A model generated the notes under the pieces. It made no database searches. It worked only from the letters and a program-made list of their open reading frames with translations, and was not told where the DNA came from. This document shows, piece after piece, positions 33,319 to 40,436 of a DNA stretch of 46,019 nucleotides. Both the position numbers and the translations under genes were made by a program. The DNA lies in the NCBI GenBank assembly GCA_964431965.1, contig CAYSLU010000034.1, positions 1 through 46,019 of the forward strand, given 5' to 3'. The stretch comes from CAYSLU01 sp964431965. GTDB lineage: Bacteria > Verrucomicrobiota > Kiritimatiellia > CAIKKV01 > CAYSLU01. Every line of letters starts with the position of its first letter. Position 1 is the stretch's first letter.

Positions 33319-33371
33319 GCGCGGATGGCGGGTACCGAAGGAGATCCGTTCCGCAGCAGGAGATCAGAGCC

Positions 33372-34532
33372 ATGAATCACCGCGACCGCGCGCTTCGCAT
33401 CTTGCGCTATGAGAACGTCGACCGCGTGCCGGTCGTCCACTTCGGCTTCTGGGGGCAGACGCTGCAGAAGTGGGCGAGCGAGGGGCATCTGACCGGGGGG
33501 GAAGCGACCGGCTGGGGCGACGGAAACCCCGTCGATGCCGTCATCTCGGCCAAGCTGGGGTTCGACTTCAACTGGTACAGCGTGATGCACCCGGAGTACC
33601 ACCTCTCGCCGTGCTTCGAGACGCAGGTCGTGCGAACGCTCCCGGACGGCGCGCGCCACGTGCGGAGCGGCGAGGGCGTGATCGTCTACGAGAGCCCCGG
33701 CGCCGTCTCCATCCAGGCCGAAATCGAGCACACACTCAAGGATCGCGCGTCCTGGGAGCAGCACTACCGGTGGCGCTACGAGTGGCGCGAGGAGCGCGTC
33801 ACCCGCTCGATGGTCCGCGTGAACGACCGGATGGTCCGCTGGGACGAGGGCGGGCTCGACTTCCTTCGCTCCGGGGCGCGGGAGTATCCCTACGGGCTCC
33901 ACTGCGGCAGCCTCTTCGGCATCATCCGCAACATCCTCGGCGTCGAAGGCGCCAGCTATCTGCAGGTCGACGACGAGCCGCTGTTCGACGAGATCATCGG
34001 GACGGTCGCGAACGTCGCCTTCCGCAACACGCAGTACGCTCTCGAGGCGGGCGCGAAGTACGACTTCGCCCACTTCTGGGAAGACATCTGCTTCAAGAAC
34101 GGCCCGCTCATCGCGCCGTCGGTCTTCGAGGAGAAGGTCGGGCCTCACTACCGGCGCATCACCGACCTCGTCCGGCGCCACGGGATCGACATTGTGTCGC
34201 TCGACTGCGACGGCATGATCGACGCCCTGATCCCGACCTGGCTGAAGAACGGGGTGAACACGATGTTCCCGATCGAGGTCGGCACGTGGGACGCCAGCAT
34301 CGCGCCGTGGCGCACCCGGTACGGCCGCGACATCCGCGGCGTGGGCGGCATGAACAAGACGGTGTTCGCTCAGGACTTCGCGGCGGTGGACCGCGAGGTC
34401 GAGCGCCTGAAGCCGCTCGTCGCGCTGGGCGGCTACATCCCCTGCCCCGACCACCGGATCGCACCGGATGCGAAATGGGACAACGTCAGATACTACTGCG
34501 ACAGCCTGCGCCGCGCCATGGAACGGGTGTAA
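33372..34532 (+). CDS. Uroporphyrinogen decarboxylase superfamily protein (not HemE)
   Basis: A 386-residue URO-D-fold protein starting MNHRDRALRILRYENVDRVP, the N-terminal signature of the many non-HemE members. HemE's active-site pattern (RQAGR near the N-terminus) is absent. Motifs HFWEDICFKNGPLIAPS, SLDCDGMIDALIPTWL and GGMNKTVFA are typical of the environmental group found in Planctomycetes, Lentisphaerae and related phyla, some of which are zinc-dependent methyltransferases (MtaA/CmuA-like). No corrinoid protein gene is nearby. AGGAG precedes the start. It diverges from the lactate dehydrogenase-like gene across 267 bases. The true substrate is unknown; a demethylation/methyl-transfer role is the leading guess. 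Confidence 0.85.
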   Translation: MNHRDRALRILRYENVDRVPVVHFGFWGQTLQKWASEGHLTGGEATGWGDGNPVDAVISAKLGFDFNWYSVMHPEYHLSPCFETQVVRTLPDGARHVRSGEGVIVYESPGAVSIQAEIEHTLKDRASWEQHYRWRYEWREERVTRSMVRVNDRMVRWDEGGLDFLRSGAREYPYGLHCGSLFGIIRNILGVEGASYLQVDDEPLFDEIIGTVANVAFRNTQYALEAGAKYDFAHFWEDICFKNGPLIAPSVFEEKVGPHYRRITDLVRRHGIDIVSLDCDGMIDALIPTWLKNGVNTMFPIEVGTWDASIAPWRTRYGRDIRGVGGMNKTVFAQDFAAVDREVERLKPLVALGGYIPCPDHRIAPDAKWDNVRYYCDSLRRAMERV

Positions 34533-34583
34533 CCGCACAGCATCGGGTAACAAGCCGAATGCCGTCCGTTCCCGTAGTTGGAG

Positions 34584-34603
34584 GGACGGCCTCCGCACCG
34601 TCC
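34584..34603. terminator. Bidirectional hairpin between convergent genes
   Basis: GGACGG (34584-34589) and CCGTCC (34598-34603) form a perfect six-base stem with an eight-base loop between the stops at 34532 and 34624. It may be a terminator or one copy of a dispersed palindromic element; neighbouring sequence is also rich in the same short blocks. Confidence 0.4.
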
Positions 34604-34623
34604 GTCGGTTCCTTCACGGCAGC

Positions 34624-36471
34624 TCAGCGCACCGCGACAGGAAGATCGCGCGCGCAGCGGAATCCAACCATCGGCACGCCCCCGGCCGAGCAGCCGGTCT
34701 TCATCGGGTCGTTGCCCGGAACGCTCCGCCAGGTGGCCTTCAGCTCATGGCCATCGTCGAGAAACGATCCGCCCCGGAACCCATGCAACTGCCCCTCATC
34801 CGGGCCGGCCGGGTTGTCGGTCACCATCGAGGCGTAGTAGGCCGGGTCGTACCAGTCGCTCACCCATTCGGCCGCATTGCCCGCCATGTGCACCGCCCCG
34901 TACGCGCTCGCCGGCTTCTCTTTCCACTCGTACGCCTCGCCCATGGCCTGTGACGGAACCAGCTGATCCACGTCCCACGTCTCCTCCGGCAGCGTGGTCA
35001 CAACCGGAACGGGCGGCGGCTCCCGGCGGCACGAGAACCGCGACTTGGGCTTGGGCTGCGGCGGCGGATTCTGGCGGTCCATCTCGCGCGCGATCGCCCG
35101 GCGCCCGGTCGGGCAGTTCGCCAGGCGCTTCCCGTCCTCGTCGCTCCCCCACGGGTAAATCCGCCCGTCCATTCCGCGCGCCGCCTTCTCCCACTCCGCC
35201 TCCGTGGGCAGGCGCTTGCCGATCCACTTCGCATACGCATAGGCGTCGAACCAATCCACGCCGACCACCGGCTGGCGGTCGCGGCTCAGCCCCGGCTGCT
35301 GCCAGCCCAGCGGGCTGTGGTCCTTCAGCGGCGGCGCCAGGGGGTGCTCCATGGATGAGTCCCGCGTCTTCTGCACATGCTCGACGAAGCGGCGGTACTG
35401 GGCGTTCGAGACTTCGTAGCGGTCGATCACGAACGGCCGGACGTGAACGATCCGCATCGGAAAGTCGGGCTCGCTCGGAGCCGCCGCATCCCGCCCCATC
35501 AGGAAATACCCGCCCGGCACGTAGACCTCCTCCGCCGGCACGCCTCCGCGGCCGTCCTGCGCGCGCCCCCCGCCGGCGTTGGTATAGGCGGACACGATCT
35601 GCCGCTGAAGCTCCATCAGGTAGTCCAGTTCCATCCCCTCGAATACGCCCTTTCCGTAGAGCGCCCGGTCATCGGACTTGGCCTCGCTCTCGACGACACG
35701 GGTCAGCCAGAACTTGAGGAACGCGTTGATCTCGCCGACAGCCTCGTCGAACTGGCGGTCCTCGATCAGGAACGGGAGCCGGTCCTTCATCAGCTTCGGC
35801 AGGTTCCGGGCCACCGCGCGGCGCTCGGCTTCGACATCGTCGTGCCGGCGCTTCAGCACAAGGTTGCCCTTGAACTCGGGCCGGTTGATCCCGGGGTACT
35901 GCCGGAGCAGTTCGGCCATTTCAGCCGTGCCAAGCTGGTAGCGGCGGATGGCCGCGCGGATGGGCGGCATCCACTCGCCCTCGACCTTCTCCATCGCCCG
36001 CCCAACCAGGGCCAGCTCGCCGGCAAACGCCACCCGGTTGCTCTTGACCGCGTCGTACTCCGGCCGGTTCGGAAAGCGGGTCATGAACTCGTCGAAGAGC
36101 GCGATCGACCGGCGGTACTGCTCGGCCGCGAGCGACCGCTTCGCGTCGACCTGCAGGTGGAGCAGCTCCCGGCCAAACGCCTCGCCGACGTTGAGCGGCC
36201 GAAGCTCCTTCACGGATGCGCGCGGGATGATCCGGGTCGAGCTGATCCGCCCTTCCGTCACGCGCAGGGACACGCGGTCCTGGTTCTGCGTCACCAGCAC
36301 GCCCTGCAGGAGCTTGCCGTCGGCCAGGAGGACCGACACGATGTCCTCCGCCGGGAGCAGCCGCTGAGCCTCCGGCGAGAGATCCGCCCGGCCGGCCGGA
36401 GCGGCTCCGCCCGACGGTCCTGATGCCAGCCACACGGCCACGGAGAGGCCGATCGCCATTCTGATGCGCAT
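34624..36471 (-). CDS. Secreted protein with C-terminal formylglycine-generating-enzyme-like (SUMF1) domain
   Basis: A 615-residue protein with a signal peptide (MRIRMAIGLSVAVWLASG). A small beta domain follows (about 40-95, VLLADGKLLQGVLVTQNQDR, SSTRIIPRASVKEL), then a helical region (about 100-300), then an FGE/SUMF1-type C-type-lectin-like domain (about 325-612) with VPGGYFLMGRD, IDRYEVSNAQYRRFV, RLPTEAEWEKAARG, GNAAEWVSDWYD, FRGGSF and VGFRCARD. A proline-rich insertion (NPPPQPKPKSRFSC onward, about 50 residues) interrupts the domain. The active-site cysteine pair of genuine FGE cannot be confirmed, and many such domains are non-catalytic binding modules. GAGGAGGG precedes the ATG at 36469-36471. 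It follows yraN by 34 bases and may be the tail gene of the long operon. Confidence 0.8.
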   Translation of the reverse strand: MRIRMAIGLSVAVWLASGPSGGAAPAGRADLSPEAQRLLPAEDIVSVLLADGKLLQGVLVTQNQDRVSLRVTEGRISSTRIIPRASVKELRPLNVGEAFGRELLHLQVDAKRSLAAEQYRRSIALFDEFMTRFPNRPEYDAVKSNRVAFAGELALVGRAMEKVEGEWMPPIRAAIRRYQLGTAEMAELLRQYPGINRPEFKGNLVLKRRHDDVEAERRAVARNLPKLMKDRLPFLIEDRQFDEAVGEINAFLKFWLTRVVESEAKSDDRALYGKGVFEGMELDYLMELQRQIVSAYTNAGGGRAQDGRGGVPAEEVYVPGGYFLMGRDAAAPSEPDFPMRIVHVRPFVIDRYEVSNAQYRRFVEHVQKTRDSSMEHPLAPPLKDHSPLGWQQPGLSRDRQPVVGVDWFDAYAYAKWIGKRLPTEAEWEKAARGMDGRIYPWGSDEDGKRLANCPTGRRAIAREMDRQNPPPQPKPKSRFSCRREPPPVPVVTTLPEETWDVDQLVPSQAMGEAYEWKEKPASAYGAVHMAGNAAEWVSDWYDPAYYASMVTDNPAGPDEGQLHGFRGGSFLDDGHELKATWRSVPGNDPMKTGCSAGGVPMVGFRCARDLPVAVR

Positions 36472-36505
36472 AATTCCCTCCTCGCGGCGCCCATCCCGGC
36501 GCCGA

Positions 36506-36949
36506 TCAGGAAAACGTATACCGTGAATCCAAGAGGAACGCCCGCTCAATGTGTCGAACCTCGGGCCCGGCCGTGCCCTCGCGCCCTACGACCTCGACCA
36601 CGTCGAACCGGAAATACTCCGGCCGCTGCTTCAGCTGCTTCATGTACCGGACGGCCGCCCGCGACAGCGTCCGCCGCTTCGCCCGGTCGACCGCCGCGAT
36701 CGGGCGGCCGAACACCTCGGCGGACCTCGTCTTCACCTCGACAAAGACCAGCGTGTTCCGATGGCGCGCGACAAGGTCAATCTCATCGCGCCGGCCCACG
36801 CGCACGCGTCGGCCCAGGATCCGATAGCCGATGCCTCGAAGATACTGCTCGGCCTGCCGCTCGCCCCAAGCGCCGGCGGGCTCCGCGCCGCCGCGCCGGA
36901 GCATTCCCCGCGCCGCCATCCACCGGCGGATGACCCCCATGAGACTCAT
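36506..36949 (-). CDS. yraN: YraN/UPF0102 endonuclease-like protein
   Basis: A 147-residue member of the UPF0102 family. The nuclease-fold motif is visible: E30 region (GAWGERQAEQYL), then DEIDLVARH, then VFVEVKTRS, the D-ExK pattern of the restriction-endonuclease-like fold. Length is typical, with an N-terminal extension of about 25 residues. The gene begins nine bases after rnhB on the same strand; rnhB-yraN adjacency is widespread in bacteria. An alternative start is the ATG three codons downstream. Biological role is not established in the family, possibly DNA repair or recombination. Confidence 0.92.
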   Translation of the reverse strand: MSLMGVIRRWMAARGMLRRGGAEPAGAWGERQAEQYLRGIGYRILGRRVRVGRRDEIDLVARHRNTLVFVEVKTRSAEVFGRPIAAVDRAKRRTLSRAAVRYMKQLKQRPEYFRFDVVEVVGREGTAGPEVRHIERAFLLDSRYTFS

Positions 36950-36958
36950 CCGTTCGGC

Positions 36959-37651
36959 TCACGCCCCCCCGCCTGAAGCATCCCGACCCTGGCCCTGAAC
37001 GGGACCGTTCCGCTCGATCCACTCGCGGATGCGAACGATGTCGCGCACCGGCCGGAACGTCCGGCGATGGATGGGCGTCGGGCCGCGCTCCAGCAGCGCC
37101 TGCGTGTGGCTCTTGGTTCCGTAGCCCTTATGCCCGGCAAACCCGTAGCCGGGATAGCGCCGGTCCATCTCGAGCATCATCCGGTCGCGCGAGACCTTGG
37201 CCACGACGCTGGCCGCGGCGATGGAGAGGCTCTTCGCGTCGCCGTCGACGATGGGCGTGGATCCGCACGGCAGCCCCGGCACGAACAGGCCGTCGACCAG
37301 GAGGTGGTCAGGCGGAACGGACAGGCTCGCGACTGCCCGCGCCATGGCAAGGTGGGTCGCGTTCAGGATGTTGACCCGGTCGATCTCCTCGACGTCGGCG
37401 ATGCCGATTCCGCTGGAGACATGGGGCGACTCGGTCAGCAGCCGGTAGAACGTCTCGCGCTGGGTAGCGGTGAGCTGCTTGGAGTCGGTCAAGTCGCGGA
37501 AGCATCCGTCTGCCTCCGCTTCCAAGTAGGCGCGCTCGATCACGACAGCGCCGGCTACGACCGGACCGGCGAGCGGGCCGCGCCCGGCCTCATCGACGCC
37601 GGCCACCCGCGACCACCCGGCCGCCCACGCCTGTCGTTCGAACTCGAGCAA
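36959..37651 (-). CDS. rnhB: Ribonuclease HII
   Basis: RNase HII cuts RNA in RNA-DNA hybrids and removes misincorporated ribonucleotides. The catalytic DEAGRG is in GVDEAGRGPLAGPVVAG; LLVDGLFVPG supplies the next acid and GDAKSLSIAAASVVAKVSRD is the conserved C-terminal block. The start is probably TTG at 37651-37649: GGAAGG lies five bases upstream, directly over the rplS stop, and the protein is then 230 residues, normal for the family. A longer ATG frame (to 37813) overlaps rplS almost fully and adds a non-homologous arginine-rich lead. It lies one base after rplS. Confidence 0.94.
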   Translation of the reverse strand: MLEFERQAWAAGWSRVAGVDEAGRGPLAGPVVAGAVVIERAYLEAEADGCFRDLTDSKQLTATQRETFYRLLTESPHVSSGIGIADVEEIDRVNILNATHLAMARAVASLSVPPDHLLVDGLFVPGLPCGSTPIVDGDAKSLSIAAASVVAKVSRDRMMLEMDRRYPGYGFAGHKGYGTKSHTQALLERGPTPIHRRTFRPVRDIVRIREWIERNGPVQGQGRDASGGGA

Positions 37652-37652
37652 A

Positions 37653-38021
37653 TCAGCCTTCCGGACGCACGCGGGCCTTCTCGCGCAGGCGAGCCTGCTT
37701 GCCGGCGCGGTCGCGCAGGAAGTAAAGCTTCGCGCGGCGGACATGGCCGGAGCCCTCAACGTCAATCTGGGCCACGTTGGGCGAATGCACCGGAAACACG
37801 CGTTCAACGCCAACGCCGTGGGATATGCGGCGAACGGTGAACGTCTCGGTGGAGCCGCCTCCCTTTCGGGCGATGACGATCCCGGAGTACGTCTGCACGC
37901 GCTCCTTCTCGCCTTCCTTGATCTTCACGTGCACGCGCACGGTGTCGCCGACGGCGAACGAGGTGAGCGGCTGCTTGCGCAGGTTGTCCTGATTGATCTT
38001 TTCCAGCGTCTTCGCGATCAT
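37653..38021 (-). CDS. rplS: 50S ribosomal protein L19
   Basis: A 122-residue L19: FAVGDTVRVHVKIKEGEKER, QTYSGIVIARKG, TFTVRRISHGVGVERVFPVHSP and RAKLYFLRDRAGKQARL match the family along its whole length. L19 sits at the interface of the two ribosomal subunits. The start overlaps the trmD stop (ATGA), as is common in the rpsP-rimM-trmD-rplS operon. Confidence 0.98.
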   Translation of the reverse strand: MIAKTLEKINQDNLRKQPLTSFAVGDTVRVHVKIKEGEKERVQTYSGIVIARKGGGSTETFTVRRISHGVGVERVFPVHSPNVAQIDVEGSGHVRRAKLYFLRDRAGKQARLREKARVRPEG

Positions 38022-38710
38022 GGCGTCCCCTCTGCTAACAGGTCCGGTCTCCGTTGCCTCGTCCGATCCATCGACTGCTCGGCGCGCCAGCGGGCGATCG
38101 CTCCGTGATCGCCCGACACCAGCACCTCCGGCACCGCCAGCCCCCGAAACTCCGGAGGCCGCGTATACTGCGGGTATTCGAGCAGCCCGTTGCTGAACGA
38201 ATCGCTCGCCGCGGCGCCCGGTCCCCCGAGCACGCCCGGCTGCAGCCGAACCACCGCATCGATCACAACCGCGGCGGCCAGCGCGCCGTTCGTCAGCACG
38301 TAGTCGCCGATCGAAATCTCATCCGTAGCCAGGTGCGTCCGAACCCGCTCGTCGACGCCCTCGTAGTGCCCGCACAGGAACACCAAGTGCCGACACTCCG
38401 CCAGTTCGCGCGCCAACGCCTGATCGAACCGCCGCCCTTGCGGTGTCATCAGCACGACCCGGCAGCCCGGGGTCCGCATGGATTCCACCGCGGCAAACAT
38501 CGGCTCGGGCTTCATGACCATTCCCGGTCCGCCGCCGTACGGCCGGTCGTCCGTCGTCCGGTGCCGGTCCGTCGTAAAATCCCGTAGGTCCACAGCCCGA
38601 AACGCCACGGCCCCCATCTGGGCCGCCCGCTTGAGCATGCTTTCCTCGACGAACCCCTTCAGCATCTGCGGGAAGATCGTCACCACGTCGATCTTCAGGG
38701 GCTCGCTCAT
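38018..38710 (-). CDS. trmD: tRNA (guanine-37-N1)-methyltransferase
   Basis: TrmD methylates G37 of tRNAs reading CUN, CCN and CGG codons to prevent frameshifts. The 230-residue product has the N-terminal IDVVTIFPQML, DDRPYGGGPGMVM, the knotted cofactor site LCGHYEGVDERV, and SIGDYVLTNGALAA. It lies between rpsP (70 bases upstream) and rplS (four-base overlap). The 70-base gap to rpsP contains only a short GC-rich hairpin and not the rimM gene that usually stands there. Confidence 0.98.
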   Translation of the reverse strand: MSEPLKIDVVTIFPQMLKGFVEESMLKRAAQMGAVAFRAVDLRDFTTDRHRTTDDRPYGGGPGMVMKPEPMFAAVESMRTPGCRVVLMTPQGRRFDQALARELAECRHLVFLCGHYEGVDERVRTHLATDEISIGDYVLTNGALAAAVVIDAVVRLQPGVLGGPGAAASDSFSNGLLEYPQYTRPPEFRGLAVPEVLVSGDHGAIARWRAEQSMDRTRQRRPDLLAEGTP

Positions 38711-38780
38711 ACCGCGCTGTCCGCCACACTCCCGCCAGACCGGACGGCCGGTTCCGGCGAACTGCCTTGCAGCCAGCGGG

Positions 38781-39029
38781 TTACTTCGCCGCTACGCGGG
38801 CCTTGCGCACCATGCTTCGAACGGTGTCGCTCAACTGCGCGCCCTTGCTGACCCAGTATTCGATGCGGTCGAGCTTCAGCGAGTAGTTCACGCCCGTCTT
38901 CTTGGGGTCATACCACCCCAAGTTCTCGAGGGACTTGCCGTCCCGGGGCGAGCGGGAATCGGTCGCCACCACGCGGAACGAAATATCGCGGTTGGCCCCG
39001 GTCCGAGTCATTCTGATTTTTACCGACAT
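38781..39029 (-). CDS. rpsP: 30S ribosomal protein S16
   Basis: An 82-residue S16 with the typical start MSVKIRMTRTGANRDISFRV, then VVATDSRSPRDGKSLENLGWYDP and KLDRIEYWVSKGAQLSDTVR. TGGAGG precedes the ATG by five bases. It is 35 bases after ffh on the same strand, the common ffh-rpsP order. Confidence 0.98.
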   Translation of the reverse strand: MSVKIRMTRTGANRDISFRVVATDSRSPRDGKSLENLGWYDPKKTGVNYSLKLDRIEYWVSKGAQLSDTVRSMVRKARVAAK

Positions 39030-39064
39030 TCACGCCTCCATAAGTGACGCGAAATAGTGGCACA

Positions 39065-40399
39065 TCACCGCATGCCGTGCAACCGTTTTTGCATGCGCTT
39101 GAACTGCTTGGCGAACTTCCGGGCCTGATCGAACTGACGCAGCAGGTCGTTGACGTCCTGCACCTGGGTCCCGCTGCCGGTCGCGATCCGCCGCCGCCGG
39201 CTCGCATTCAGGACATCCGGGTTGCGGCGTTCGCGGGGGGTCATGCTCCGGATGATCGCCTCGGACTTGCGGGTGAATCCGGCAATATCACCGGCCGCAT
39301 CGCCCTTGGCGCCCTTGATGCGGGCGGCCACGTTGGCGCCGCCCGGCAGCATCTCCAGAAGGTTCTCCAGCGGCCCCATCTTCTTCATCTGCTGGATCTG
39401 CTCCAGGAAGTCCTCGAGGTTGAGCGCGTCCATCCGGATCCGCTTCTCGACCTCCACCACCTTCTGGGCGTCCACCATCTGCTGGGCCTTCTCGACCAGG
39501 GTGACAACATCGCCCATCCCGAGAATCCGCGACGCCATCCGGTCCGGGTAGAACGGCTCCAAGTCCGGCGTCCGCTCGCCCGAGCCCACGTAGAGGATCG
39601 GACACTTCGTTACCGCCTGGATCGACAGCGCGGCCCCGCCACGGGCGTCGCCATCCAGCTTCGTCAGGATCAGGCCCGTCAGGCCCACCTGGGTGTGGAA
39701 CGTGCTCGCGACATTGACGGATTCCTGGCCGATCGCGGCATCGACGACCAGAACGACATTCCGCGGCTGCACGGCGTCGCGCAGGTCGCGGATCTCCGCC
39801 ACCAGCTCCTCGTCGAGCTGCCAGCGGCCGCCCGTGTCCACGATCAGCAGATCCCGCGCCTCGCGACGGGCCTGCTCCAGCGCCCGCGCGCCCAGCGCGG
39901 GAACCGTTTCCCCGGCCGCCGGCGTCACGATCCCCGCCCCCACCTGGCCCGCCAGAACCGTAAGCTGCTGCACGGCCGCGGGCCGCCGGATGTCAGCGGC
40001 GACCACCAGCACATTCCGGCCGGCCTTCTGCCAGTGCGCGGCCAGCTTCGCCGTGGTCGTGGTCTTGCCGGAGCCGTGCAGGCCCACCAGCATGACGGTC
40101 GCCGGCCGGCCCGCCATGTCGAGTTCGCGGTGCGCGCCGCCCAGGAGTTTCACGAGTTCGTCGTGGACGCGCTTGATGACCTGCTGGCCCGGGGTGATGC
40201 TCCCCAGCACCTCCTCGCCCACGCACTGCGCGCGGACGGAGGCGATGAAATCGCGGGCAACCTGGAAGTTGACGTCCGCTTCGAGCAGGGCCAGCCGCAC
40301 GTCCCGCAAGGCGTCCTTGACGTTGTCGTCCGACAGCTTCCCATAGCCGCGCAGGTTGCGGAACACCTTCTGCAGGGAGCTCGAAAGGGCGTCAAACAT
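39065..40399 (-). CDS. ffh: Signal recognition particle protein Ffh
   Basis: Ffh binds signal peptides and 4.5S RNA and delivers ribosomes to FtsY. The 444-residue protein has the N domain (1-85), the GTPase with P-loop GLHGSGKTTTTAKL (His where most have Gln), DTGGRWQLDEEL, the guanine motif TKLDGDARGG, and a C-terminal M domain (about 300-440) with QQMKKMGPLENLLEMLPG and SMTPRERRNPDVLNASRRRRIATGSG for RNA binding. The tail is slightly short of the usual Met-rich, flexible end. It begins 37 bases after clpC. No 4.5S RNA gene was found in this window. Confidence 0.98.
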   Translation of the reverse strand: MFDALSSSLQKVFRNLRGYGKLSDDNVKDALRDVRLALLEADVNFQVARDFIASVRAQCVGEEVLGSITPGQQVIKRVHDELVKLLGGAHRELDMAGRPATVMLVGLHGSGKTTTTAKLAAHWQKAGRNVLVVAADIRRPAAVQQLTVLAGQVGAGIVTPAAGETVPALGARALEQARREARDLLIVDTGGRWQLDEELVAEIRDLRDAVQPRNVVLVVDAAIGQESVNVASTFHTQVGLTGLILTKLDGDARGGAALSIQAVTKCPILYVGSGERTPDLEPFYPDRMASRILGMGDVVTLVEKAQQMVDAQKVVEVEKRIRMDALNLEDFLEQIQQMKKMGPLENLLEMLPGGANVAARIKGAKGDAAGDIAGFTRKSEAIIRSMTPRERRNPDVLNASRRRRIATGSGTQVQDVNDLLRQFDQARKFAKQFKRMQKRLHGMR

Positions 40400-40436
40400 C
40401 GGGGGTCATCCCATGCGGTTGGCGGGCGGGCGCCGG

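Noticed and set aside
36959..37813. RNase HII start at 37813
   Set aside because: Would overlap rplS by about 160 bases and add an Arg/Ala-rich lead not seen in the family; the TTG at 37651 has a ribosome site.
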